Shown piece after piece: positions 1 to 6,852 of a stretch of 17,260 nt of DNA. How positions within the stretch are numbered: the stretch's first letter is position 1; every line of letters starts with the position of its first letter. Source of the DNA: Puniceicoccales bacterium (GTDB taxonomy: Bacteria > Verrucomicrobiota > Verrucomicrobiia > Opitutales > JAIRKQ01); assembly GCA_031258795.1 (NCBI GenBank), contig JAIRMI010000074.1:1-17260 (forward strand). Reading direction: 5' to 3'. The position numbers and the translations under genes are program-made. The notes beneath the pieces are model-generated. The model did not search any database. It worked only from the letters and a program-made list of their open reading frames with translations, and was not told where the DNA came from.

Positions 1-528
1 GAATATGGGCCCTACAAGACGCTCTACAACCGCTTCAGGCGGTGGAGCAAGCTTAGAGTGTTTGGCAAAATTTTGCAAAAGTTGTCCAAGTGCGAGACGA
101 AAATCTTGATGATGGACGCAACCCATTTAAAGAGCGGCGAGCCTAAAAAAAGAAGGTCTTCCCCGCGCCACATCGGCCAAACCAACGGAGGACTTGGAGC
201 AAGTTACATGCTGTTTGTGACGGCCTTGGGCGGGCTAGTTTCGGGAAAAACTGAGACCGCTGGGAACGTCAATGACATCGTTGGCGCCGGTGAATCGCTG
301 AAAGACTTTCCAGAGGCGAATTACCGATTACCCGTTGGCAGACAAAGGGTGCGACGCCGACTAGTTTTGGAGAGGGCTGAGGCAGTGCGGGGCTTGGCAG
401 CAAATTACATGCCCTCTGCGATGCTTCTTGGAGGCCGGCGGGGCGTAGGGCCATGCATCCCGTCCATAAATAGCCGCAAAGTCCGGCAACCCTACTATGT
501 GAGCCTGTACAAGCGGCGCCACAAAATT
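1..528 (+). pseudogene. IS5-family (IS427-like) transposase remnant, 5' end outside the window
   Basis: Frame 1 is open from the window edge and reads like the second half of an IS5-group DDE transposase. It begins YGPYKTLYNRFRRWSKL and continues to the first catalytic Asp in MMDATHLK (codons 39-46), then RHIGQTNGGL. After about base 195 the recognisable residues move to another frame (KLHAVCDGLGR, about 201-233), return to frame 1 at GNVNDIV, and shift again at about 335-390, where ADKGCDAD is followed by a stop in place of the usual Trp. Frame 1 resumes with PCIPSINSRKVRQPYY and KRRHKI, but the catalytic Glu that should follow is replaced by unrelated sequence at 529. Several frameshifts, one nonsense codon and loss of the last catalytic residue mean it cannot be active. 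The long open frame 58-618 is misleading as a gene. Confidence 0.85.
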
Positions 529-845
529 GTCATCCATTTGCATCCCCTGCTCCTTCCTCTTTTATTTGAGCTTATAAGTCCTGACCATAGGACAAATTTT
601 TTACGAAAAATGGCATAAAATTGAAGATTTTCTTGCCGATTCCGTGTTTCTATTCGCTATAATGGGGGCGCTTATACTGTCTTTTCTGCGTTTCTTTTTT
701 CTACCACAACCTGTGAGACCTAACTCCATTTTTGAATTTTGTTTGTTTGCGAAAATTTTACTAGGCTTAAATAAACCTTGCGTTTTGGGGAAATTTTTAT
801 TGGTATCGATATGGCTATATTAGCAAATGCGAAATAAATTATCCC
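529..845. other. Noncoding stretch between IS remnant and oppA
   Basis: This 317-base stretch is AT-rich and carries no convincing gene. The transposase match ends at 528 and no terminal inverted repeat is recognisable. It contains a perfect TATAAT box (658-663) and an AAAATTTT motif (752-759). A 53-codon open frame starting at 662 overlaps the TATAAT box and lacks a ribosome binding site, so it is not called. Confidence 0.5.
633..663 (+). promoter_or_regulatory. Possible sigma-70-type promoter upstream of oppA
   Basis: TTGCCG (633-638) and a perfect TATAAT (658-663) are separated by 19 bases, longer than the optimal 17. If used, it would give oppA an untranslated leader of about 175 bases. 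No better pair was seen closer to oppA; only a weak TATATT lies at 816-821. The -10 is good, the -35 and spacing are poor. Confidence 0.35.
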
Positions 846-2438
846 GTGAACTGCAAATTCAGATGGTTGATCATGGTATTGTTTTGCCTGATTCTTGTTG
901 GGTGCGGCAGGGATGACTCCGAAAAAGAACGTAAAACACTGATATTTTGCAGCGATGTTGATGTTACCAATATCAATCCATATGCCGCTTCAAATTTGAG
1001 CGAGCCCAGCATTATCGAGGCATTGTTTGAAGGCTTGGTCGTTCCCGATCCCATAACTTATCAGCCTCTCCCCGGCGTTGCCGACAGGTGGTCAATTTCG
1101 GAAAGCGGTAAAATTTACGAGTTTCATTTGAGGGACAACGCAAGGTGGTCCAATGGGGACATGATTGTTGCGGAAGACTTTGTTTTCACCGCTAAGCGAG
1201 CCCTGTCTTCGAAACCAAGCAATCCTTCCGTCGAGCTATTTTTTCCAATAAGAAATGCCGAAAATTTTTACAGACAGGAGATTAGAGACTTCAATGAGGT
1301 TGGTATCCATGCCATCGGTAAGCACACTTTGCGCATAGAACTGGAACGGCCTTTGAATTCGTTCATATGCATAGTTATGCAGCCCTGCTGGTATCCTCTG
1401 AATGAGGAGGTCTGCGAGTCAATTGATAGGTACAATGACTGGAATGATTTTTTCTTCAATATCATCTCGAATGGTCCGTTTATAGTTATCGACAAGAGGG
1501 CCAACAATAGCGTGATCTTGGGGAGAAATCCGTATTACTGGGGTTACGAGGCAGTCAAGCTGGATGAAATTAACTTTATCGTTAGTTCCGATATCATTCA
1601 AAGCCTCAATATGTTTAGGAATGGTATTGTTGACATCTGCGCCTATAATCCCCAAAATTTACGCCATTCATTTGATCTAGTCGATGAAGATGACGTTAAG
1701 TCCGAGGTTCATTTCGGCTGTTTTTACCTTTTGCTCAATACGAAGAAGAAACCATTGGATGACAAGAGAGTTAGGATGGCCTTAGCCATTGCGATTAGTA
1801 GAAAAGAGTTGCTTGACTTGCTATCGATGGGGGAAGTTTCTGCCGCATATGGGTTAATACCGACATTTGGGCCAGATTACAAAGCTTCCAAGCTGTTCGA
1901 AGAGAATCCGGAGCGTGCTCAGGAACTTCTAGCTGCGGCTGGCTATAATAATGGTGAAGGGTTTCCCAAAATACGGCTCATTTGCAGCGGTAGCAAATGG
2001 CAAAATATAGTCTGCATGTTCCTAAAAGATGAGCTGAAATATGCTCTAAACATAGAAGTGGACATTGATTGCGTGGAAAGGGATGAATTTCTGGCCATGC
2101 GCAGGGAAGGAGATTTTGACATCTGCTGCGGTGATTGGTACGGCGACTATCCCGATCCGGAAAAATTTCTAAGGCTGTTTTCAGGAAAAGGTCAACGGGC
2201 CTATTGTGGATGGTACAGCGACGAATACGACGAACTATTGAATGCAGCTTATTACGTGCGCGACGATGGGGAACGGCTTAGGCTACTAAGGGATGCTGAG
2301 CTGCTGCTAATGGGAGATATGCCTGTGATTCCGCTGTACTTTGATTCGAGCTTATATCTTGTAAGAAGGAATATCAAAGGTTGGGATTCGGGTTTGTTAA
2401 TCCATCAGTGGAAGACCATAGACATTGAAAAGGAATAA
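846..2438 (+). CDS. oppA: OppA-like peptide ABC transporter substrate-binding lipoprotein
   Basis: Extracytoplasmic solute-binding protein family 5 (OppA/DppA type), which captures oligopeptides or similar ligands for an ABC importer. The 530-residue protein opens with a short basic N-terminus, a hydrophobic segment and a lipobox LVGC with Cys20 as the lipidation site. It therefore should be anchored in a membrane on the periplasmic side. Family hallmarks are visible: INPY near residue 40, LPGVADRWSIS, a DWYGDYPDP motif (430-438), YCGWYSDEYDELL, and a C-terminal MPVIPLYF followed by IKGW. Length is normal. The start is GTG at 846; ATG at 873 is an alternative that shortens the signal peptide. 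No permease or ATPase genes adjoin it, so the partner importer must be encoded elsewhere. The ligand cannot be read from the sequence. The 3' end overlaps the convergent minus-strand gene by 42 bases. Confidence 0.9.
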   Translation: MNCKFRWLIMVLFCLILVGCGRDDSEKERKTLIFCSDVDVTNINPYAASNLSEPSIIEALFEGLVVPDPITYQPLPGVADRWSISESGKIYEFHLRDNARWSNGDMIVAEDFVFTAKRALSSKPSNPSVELFFPIRNAENFYRQEIRDFNEVGIHAIGKHTLRIELERPLNSFICIVMQPCWYPLNEEVCESIDRYNDWNDFFFNIISNGPFIVIDKRANNSVILGRNPYYWGYEAVKLDEINFIVSSDIIQSLNMFRNGIVDICAYNPQNLRHSFDLVDEDDVKSEVHFGCFYLLLNTKKKPLDDKRVRMALAIAISRKELLDLLSMGEVSAAYGLIPTFGPDYKASKLFEENPERAQELLAAAGYNNGEGFPKIRLICSGSKWQNIVCMFLKDELKYALNIEVDIDCVERDEFLAMRREGDFDICCGDWYGDYPDPEKFLRLFSGKGQRAYCGWYSDEYDELLNAAYYVRDDGERLRLLRDAELLLMGDMPVIPLYFDSSLYLVRRNIKGWDSGLLIHQWKTIDIEKE

Positions 2439-2861
2439 AGGGTTACTATGGTACTTTCTAAGCTTTACGCTGAAGAAGCTTGGATCCAGATCAATATCCG
2501 TGTAGTAATAATTTTCGTATTGGTTACCGTTTTCGCTCAGATTGACGAAACATATGTTCAATTTTTCACCACTCCTAAGATAGTTTTTGATTACGCTTTG
2601 CTCGTCATTGTGGGTAATTGTCACCGTGCACAAATTTTTATATGTTTTGGCGATATTTTTCAATGATTTGAACAACTTACTGGGGGTCGTTTTTTCCACT
2701 GCAATGTTTTCAAATTCCAAATCAAGGCCGCAATTACGCCTGCTGCACAGTAAAATTTTATCGTAGCCGTTTTCCTGGATATATTCCAAAATTCGCAGGC
2801 GCATCGCCTTATTTTTCTGTAAATAACCGAGAATAGATTTTGTTAAAACTAGTAAACGCAT
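2397..2861 (-). CDS. Hypothetical protein, convergent with oppA
   Basis: A 154-residue protein I do not recognise. It is lysine-, asparagine- and tyrosine-rich, with no signal peptide or membrane segment. The N-terminal third looks helical and basic (MRLLVLTKSILGYLQKNK), followed by alternating strand- and helix-like stretches and an acidic, tyrosine-rich segment (NYYYTDIDLD). A Cys-containing patch, LLCSRRNCGLD, lies near residues 38-48. The ATG at 2861 has only a weak Shine-Dalgarno (AGG about 7 bases upstream). The gene is chosen over a shorter plus-strand frame (2448-2666) because it is twice as long and has a more soluble, protein-like composition. Its last 14 codons are antisense to the end of oppA. 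It diverges from the FliO-like gene across a 117-base AT-rich gap. Confidence 0.55.
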   Translation of the reverse strand: MRLLVLTKSILGYLQKNKAMRLRILEYIQENGYDKILLCSRRNCGLDLEFENIAVEKTTPSKLFKSLKNIAKTYKNLCTVTITHNDEQSVIKNYLRSGEKLNICFVNLSENGNQYENYYYTDIDLDPSFFSVKLRKYHSNPLFLFNVYGLPLMD

Positions 2862-2902
2862 GGTTGCCTAAAATTTAATTTTGCGATTTTCACAACAAGA
2901 AT

Positions 2903-2931
2903 TTGCATAAATTTTGAGACATTCCTATTTT
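2903..2931 (+). promoter_or_regulatory. Predicted promoter for the fliO-like/tatD/rpoN run
   Basis: TTGCAT (2903-2908) and TATTTT (2926-2931) are spaced exactly 17 bases apart, in the gap between the divergent genes. Transcription would start near 2938, about 40 bases before the ATG at 2979, which has a good AAGGA Shine-Dalgarno at 2969-2973. Each hexamer matches the consensus at four positions of six. Confidence 0.4.
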
Positions 2932-2978
2932 CATTGAAATTTTAAAGGGGAGATTAATATATACCCAAAAGGATAAGT

Positions 2979-3314
2979 ATGGTTTGTTCGAAAATTTTTT
3001 CATTTTTGGCCGAAGCGCAGGTGAATAACGTTTCCTTTACGCAATCGCTGTGTACAATTGTGATTTTTTTGTCCATATTCGGTGCTTGCGGCTATCTGAT
3101 AGTGCGTTTTTGTAAGCGCGGTAGCTTTGTTAGGAATCGTTATCCAACGGATGAAACGAAAAAAATTAAAATTTTAGACAACAAATTTTTGTACGGAAGG
3201 AAGTACCTAACCCTTGTGGAATGCTGTGACAAGCGTTTGCTGATCCTCGTAAATAGGGAAGACGTTGTGAAACTGAGCGAATGGGAGATCGGGGCAAATG
3301 AAACTGATAGATAG
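2979..3314 (+). CDS. FliO/MopB-like small membrane protein
   Basis: A 111-residue protein with one membrane segment (about residues 23-43), a basic stop-transfer region (RFCKRG) and a compact C-terminal domain. The pattern ILDNKFLYGRKYLTLVECC then KRLLILVNREDVVKLSEW resembles the conserved core of FliO: a short strand, GxRxxLxLV, then a LLxLV strand and a small helix. In known systems FliO helps assemble the flagellar type III export gate (FliP/FliQ/FliR). No other flagellar or type III secretion gene is in the window, so the role is uncertain. The start ATG follows an AAGGA box at normal spacing. The 3' end overlaps the tatD-like gene by 17 bases, so the two are probably translated together. 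It may be only a fold-level relative of FliO. Confidence 0.5.
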   Translation: MVCSKIFSFLAEAQVNNVSFTQSLCTIVIFLSIFGACGYLIVRFCKRGSFVRNRYPTDETKKIKILDNKFLYGRKYLTLVECCDKRLLILVNREDVVKLSEWEIGANETDR

Positions 3315-4080
3315 CCACTGCCATTTGTATGATTTTTACAACAATGGTGACTTGGAAAAGGTATTGACTCGTGCAAGTGGTGCCAATGTGAAGCACCTCG
3401 TGGCGATCGGTACGTCGCCACAGGATTTTGAAATTAATTGCTCTCTGGCGAAAAATTTTAGCAACATAAACTACACCGTAGGCGTACATCCTTTGTTTCA
3501 CGGCGAATCCGTTCCAAATTTTGAGCCCTACCTCACCGCAGATAAGACTCCCATTGCCATAGGAGAGATTGGTCTGGATTATCACTCTTTGCCTGCCGAT
3601 TCCCGGGACGAAATCGTAGCAGCACAAAAGAATTTATTCATCGCTCAGTTGCGTGCTGCAAAAAAATGCGGCTTGCCAGTTGCACTGCATTCTAGGGAAG
3701 CTTTCGCCGATACCTTTGCTTTGGTTGCTGAGTCGGGGATAAGTGGTGGTAAAATTTTATTTCATTGCTACGGCTATGGCGTAGAAGAGATGCGTGCTAT
3801 AAATGAGCTAGGTGCGTACGTATCTTTTTCGGGAACAATAACTTATAAAAATGCACACGTGCTTCGTGAAGCCCTGCGCATCGCCAATAAAGATAGGCTG
3901 CTCATTGAAACCGATTGCCCCTATCTGGCGCCTGTTCCGCATCGTGGAGAAGCGAATGAGCCGTCATTTTTGGTACATACTGCCAGGTTTATTGAAGAAT
4001 TTTTCTCCAACGATTGCGCCGGCATCTTGGATAAAATTTTTGACAACACGGTTCAATTTTTCCATTTAAAAATACAGTAG
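3298..4080 (+). CDS. TatD family metal-dependent hydrolase (DNase)
   Basis: TatD-family TIM-barrel hydrolase, 260 residues, the usual length. Members are metal-dependent 3'-5' exonucleases or phosphodiesterases linked to DNA repair and turnover. The metal ligands are all visible: the HxH pair H7 and H9 in DSHCHLYD, E90 in GEIGLDYH, H131 in ALHSREA, H156 in FHCYG, and D206 in ETDCPYLAP. The signature PVPHRGEANEP follows. GVHP at residues 62-65 is also typical. The start ATG at 3298 lies within the end of the FliO-like gene and has GGGAG about 10 bases upstream, as expected for a coupled gene. The stop is nine bases before rpoN, so all three are likely one transcript. Which TatD subgroup it belongs to is not clear from the sequence alone. 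Confidence 0.93.
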   Translation: MKLIDSHCHLYDFYNNGDLEKVLTRASGANVKHLVAIGTSPQDFEINCSLAKNFSNINYTVGVHPLFHGESVPNFEPYLTADKTPIAIGEIGLDYHSLPADSRDEIVAAQKNLFIAQLRAAKKCGLPVALHSREAFADTFALVAESGISGGKILFHCYGYGVEEMRAINELGAYVSFSGTITYKNAHVLREALRIANKDRLLIETDCPYLAPVPHRGEANEPSFLVHTARFIEEFFSNDCAGILDKIFDNTVQFFHLKIQ

Positions 4081-4089
4081 GATTGTACC

Positions 4090-5346
4090 TTGGACTTATC
4101 CCTTAGCAGTGAGCAAAAGCTTCTTCAGAAAATTAGCCCGGCTATGTTTCAGTCCCTCAATATTCTCCAGATGAACGTGGCCGATTTGCGAAACCTTGTT
4201 CTCAAAGAGTGTGAAAAAAACCCAGCCGTGGAACCGGTTGAGTGTGGGAGATTATCCTACCTTGGCCGAAATGAGGATTTCAGCGATATCAAAGCTGAGC
4301 AATCAATGGAGGAATATATTCTATGCCAAGTCCCGGAGTGGCCAGACTCCAAGAGGGCTATTTTGGCTACCATTCTGAAAAATCTCGATGAAAAAGGATT
4401 TTTTGCTGGTAAAGTGGATGCCATCGCCACTGAACATGGCGTTTCACCGAAAATAATTGGTGATGTTCTCGATGAATTAAAAACTCTCAAACCCTATGGG
4501 ATCGGTGCCAAGGATTTATCGGAAGCACTGTTAATTCAGTTGGACAACATTTCCGGGATTGACGCGATGACCAGGAGAAAGGCGGAACGAATAATTGGAG
4601 TATATCTTTGCGATTTGCTGCGTGGATCTCTAAGGAAAATAGCCAAGGAAGAGAACATGGCATTGGAAGATGTGAGGGCCATTGGGAGGCTTGTGAGTCG
4701 GTTGCGATTCAATCCGCTATCGTTTTTTGAACGGGATGTTGCTTTGGCAGTTATCCCAGATGTAAAATTTTTCAGGCGAAGCGGCGAGTGGGTCGTGGAA
4801 GTGAACGACACTTACTACCCGCAACTTAGGTTCAGTGGTACCTATAAGAGCTTACTCGCGGGCCATTCCGACCTTGAAAGCGTAAAATATTTGAAAAATC
4901 AAGCGAAAAGCGCCCGCCTACTAACAAAGGCCATTTTTAGAAGAAAGGATACTTTGTTGAAAATTGCCCAATCCATTCTTGAGCACCAGATGCAATTCTT
5001 TACCTACGGGCAAAAATGGCTGAAACGCCTATCCATGAGCGAGATCGCCGAGGATATTTCGATGAATGTTTCTACGGTTAGTCGAGCAATTTCAGGTAAG
5101 TATGCCGAGACGCCCCATGGAACGTTCAAAATGTCCGTATTTTTTGAGTCTGGGGTGAGGGATTGTTCCGCGACTTTCATCAAGACCGAGATGAAAAATT
5201 TGATATTAACTTCGCGGGCGCATCTCAGTGATGAAAAAATTGCCCGCGTTTTAGAGGAACAAGGCATTGAGGTTTCAAGAAGAACCATTGCCAAATACCG
5301 CAAACAAGAAAATCTTCCCAACTCGAGAGTCAGGAAAATTTCCTAG
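4090..5346 (+). CDS. rpoN: RNA polymerase sigma-54 factor RpoN
   Basis: Sigma-54 directs core RNA polymerase to -24/-12 promoters that need AAA+ enhancer-binding activators. The 418-residue protein has all landmarks: region I at residues 1-48, glutamine- and leucine-rich (LSSEQKLLQKISPAMFQSLNILQM, continuing to ECEKNPAVE); a central core-binding region; the helix-turn-helix MSEIAEDISMNVSTVSRAIS (316-335); and the RpoN box SRRTIAKYRK (396-405) near the C-terminus. It is shorter than the E. coli protein (477 residues), mainly because region II is reduced. The start is TTG at 4090, with AGGA (4079-4082) seven bases upstream overlapping the tatD stop. No enhancer-binding protein, Hpf or PTS-Ntr gene follows, unlike the common proteobacterial context. 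I found no convincing -24/-12 promoter in the window. Confidence 0.96.
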   Translation: MDLSLSSEQKLLQKISPAMFQSLNILQMNVADLRNLVLKECEKNPAVEPVECGRLSYLGRNEDFSDIKAEQSMEEYILCQVPEWPDSKRAILATILKNLDEKGFFAGKVDAIATEHGVSPKIIGDVLDELKTLKPYGIGAKDLSEALLIQLDNISGIDAMTRRKAERIIGVYLCDLLRGSLRKIAKEENMALEDVRAIGRLVSRLRFNPLSFFERDVALAVIPDVKFFRRSGEWVVEVNDTYYPQLRFSGTYKSLLAGHSDLESVKYLKNQAKSARLLTKAIFRRKDTLLKIAQSILEHQMQFFTYGQKWLKRLSMSEIAEDISMNVSTVSRAISGKYAETPHGTFKMSVFFESGVRDCSATFIKTEMKNLILTSRAHLSDEKIARVLEEQGIEVSRRTIAKYRKQENLPNSRVRKIS

Positions 5347-5367
5347 ACAAAACAAACAAAGGTAAAG

Positions 5368-5784
5368 TCAAAATGTTGGTGTAATAATATTTTTTTGGTG
5401 ATATTTAGCCACAAAATTATCTCCGTTGCACCATAGCTCATCATTTATTAGGAGCTTGTATTCGAAATTGCCCTTCCCCTTACATTTGTCACACTCGAAT
5501 ACCCAAAATTTGGCATCTTTATTTTTCATTGCAACACCTTTATCCCAACTTAATCCACAGCCAGCCCCTCGGATGTAAAGCGTATTTCCAAACCCAATGT
5601 CCACTTCGGCAATTATTTTAGTTGATTCAACTTTACTACTATGTTTACCCTTTTCGCAGGAATCACCAACCTCGATGTGTTCAATTACAGTGTTGCCGCA
5701 GACCGATATTCCGGTAACTCCTCCCGTTGAGGATAATTTTCCGTGGCTTGACGAACCTTCTGAACAACAACATTTTCCTACCAT
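5368..5784 (-). CDS. Cysteine-rich protein with CBM20/48-like carbohydrate-binding domain
   Basis: A 138-residue protein with nine cysteines, including a CCC run (residues 5-7) and a CxxC (98-101). The first 50 residues are Gly/Ser/Cys-rich and probably disordered. Residues 56-127 resemble the beta-sandwich of starch/glycogen-binding modules: a strand ending in LYIRGAGCGLSWDKG, a middle strand AKFWVFEC, then NFEYKLLINDELWCNG. The last element matches the FEYKxxIxxxxW pattern of CBM20/CBM48 domains. No catalytic motif or signal peptide is seen. The gene is convergent with rpoN (21 bases apart) and divergent from the small lipoprotein gene. A TATAAT-like -10 lies at 5818-5823 on this strand. 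Sugar binding is inferred from the strand pattern only. The cysteines might bind metal or form disulfides. Confidence 0.6.
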   Translation of the reverse strand: MVGKCCCSEGSSSHGKLSSTGGVTGISVCGNTVIEHIEVGDSCEKGKHSSKVESTKIIAEVDIGFGNTLYIRGAGCGLSWDKGVAMKNKDAKFWVFECDKCKGKGNFEYKLLINDELWCNGDNFVAKYHQKNIITPTF

Positions 5785-5917
5785 ACTATCGACTCTGTTT
5801 TTGATCCTACACTTGGCATTATAGTTTTTTTACAAAAATTTTAAAAGAAAAAATTTTAAAAATTTTATAAAAATTTAATCCCTTGACTTTTCTGCGTAGC
5901 TCGATTGCTATGGAAGC
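5785..5917. promoter_or_regulatory. AT-rich divergent promoter region
   Basis: It separates the minus-strand cysteine-rich gene from the plus-strand lipoprotein gene. It holds a perfect TATAAT on the minus strand (5818-5823) and three AAAATTTT motifs within 32 bases (5835, 5850, 5859). On the plus strand TTGACT (5883-5888) lies 17 bases before TGCTAT (5906-5911). That pair would start transcription at about 5918, the lipoprotein ATG itself. Clustered A/T tracts of this kind bend DNA and often bind nucleoid proteins. Confidence 0.45.
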
Positions 5918-6115
5918 ATGTCAAAAACGTGTATTTTTGTGTCATTAGTTTTGCTAGTTTGTACCCTGTGTGGATGCAAAACTTCCGAACCGGAGGAAAC
6001 TTATCACTCAAAGTTGCCGTGGGCACGCCCAGCTGCCTGGGACGCTGGGAGAACGCTTGCACCGGTGAAAAAAATTCCTCCGAAATCAACGCATCAATCG
6101 CGGCGTGGCATCTAA
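5918..6115 (+). CDS. Small lipoprotein, 65 residues
   Basis: A complete small lipoprotein: a basic start (MSK), a hydrophobic stretch CIFVSLVLLVCTL, lipobox LCGC with the lipidated Cys at residue 20, then a short exported tail. The tail contains KLPWARPAAWDAG, an LPW-RP-W pattern I associate, from memory only, with tiny lipoproteins of Verrucomicrobiota. The last 20 residues are basic. The ORF overlaps a 5' extension of the rsmI frame, but that extension has no RsmI homology, so this frame is the likely coding one. Its stop is 11 bases before the probable rsmI GTG. No clear Shine-Dalgarno precedes the ATG, and the nearby promoter-like pair would make the message leaderless. Function unknown. 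Confidence 0.65.
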   Translation: MSKTCIFVSLVLLVCTLCGCKTSEPEETYHSKLPWARPAAWDAGRTLAPVKKIPPKSTHQSRRGI

Positions 6116-6126
6116 GTTTTCCCGCC

Positions 6127-6807
6127 GTGACTTTGTACGTCGTTGCCACCTCCATTGGAAATTTGGGCGATATTTCGCCTCGTGCCATTGAGACTTTGCG
6201 CGCTGCGGATTGCATAATCTGTGAAGACAGCCGTGTGAGTTCAAAAATTTTGGATAAGTTTGGCATCAAGAAGCCACTGCTTATTTGTAGGGATGACAAC
6301 GAGGTCAGAATTTTAGGAAAAGTTTTGGATTTTCTGATGGAGGGAAAAAATGTGTGCCTAATTAGCGATGCCGGCACGCCATGCATAAGCGATCCCGGAT
6401 TTAAGCTTGTACGGGCCTGCAGAAATCAATGCATAAAAGTAGAGGCTATTCCCGGTCCGTGCGCAGCCATAGGAGCATTGTCGATTTCCGGTTTGCCAAC
6501 GGATGGATTTTTGTTCGCAGGGTTTCTTCCTTCAAAAAAGTCCGCCCGGGTAAATTTTTTTAGAAAATATGCCGAATTTGATTACACTTTGATCTTCTAC
6601 GAATCTTGCCACCGCATCACCAAATTCTTGGACGATGCCCAGGAAGTTTTTGATTCGGAGCGTGTGATATTTGTCGCCAAGGAGTTAACCAAGCTTCATG
6701 AAACGTTTTGGATCGGTAAATTGCCCATCGTGCGCGAAAAAATGGCGACTGCCTCGATGAAAGGTGAATTTGTGGTCATCATTGCTCCCTCCCGTTTCGC
6801 CATGTGA
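6127..6807 (+). CDS. rsmI: 16S rRNA 2'-O-ribose C1402 methyltransferase RsmI
   Basis: RsmI transfers a methyl group from S-adenosylmethionine to the 2'-OH of C1402 in the 16S rRNA decoding centre. The tetrapyrrole-methylase fold motifs run in order: TLYVVATSIGNLGDISPRA at the N-terminus, CEDSR, SDAGTPCISDPG, AIPGPCAAIGALSISGLP, GFLPSKK, FYESCHRI, and VAKELTKLHETFW near the end, followed by GEFVVII. The frame is open back to 5905, but homology starts exactly after the GTG at 6127, which gives a 226-residue protein. The upstream 74 codons instead encode a lipoprotein in another frame. The protein ends shortly after the catalytic domain, so it lacks the roughly 50-residue C-terminal domain of longer RsmI proteins. 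The Shine-Dalgarno is weak (TAAG), consistent with coupling to the lipoprotein gene. Confidence 0.9.
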   Translation: MTLYVVATSIGNLGDISPRAIETLRAADCIICEDSRVSSKILDKFGIKKPLLICRDDNEVRILGKVLDFLMEGKNVCLISDAGTPCISDPGFKLVRACRNQCIKVEAIPGPCAAIGALSISGLPTDGFLFAGFLPSKKSARVNFFRKYAEFDYTLIFYESCHRITKFLDDAQEVFDSERVIFVAKELTKLHETFWIGKLPIVREKMATASMKGEFVVIIAPSRFAM

Positions 6808-6852
6808 ATATTGCTTGCACAAGACTGATCAGTGTATTAGTTGAGAGACGTT

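Noticed and set aside
58..618. Apparent intact 186-codon gene at the left edge
   Set aside because: It mixes true transposase segments with out-of-frame sequence and non-homologous sequence after 528, so it is a pseudogene.
662..823. 53-codon hydrophobic open frame upstream of oppA
   Set aside because: Its ATG lies inside the TATAAT box, there is no ribosome binding site, and the composition is that of T-rich noncoding DNA.
2448..2666. 72-codon plus-strand open frame after oppA
   Set aside because: Lies wholly opposite the longer minus-strand ORF 2397-2861; hydrophobic composition typical of an antisense shadow. A modest AAAGG precedes it, so it is not fully excluded.
5905..6126. N-terminal 74-codon extension of rsmI
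   Set aside because: No RsmI similarity; another frame encodes a complete lipoprotein over most of the same bases.
6824..6833. Perfect palindrome ACTGATCAGT between rsmI and accA
   Set aside because: Only 10 bases, no T-run, no second copy; too short to call an operator or terminator.
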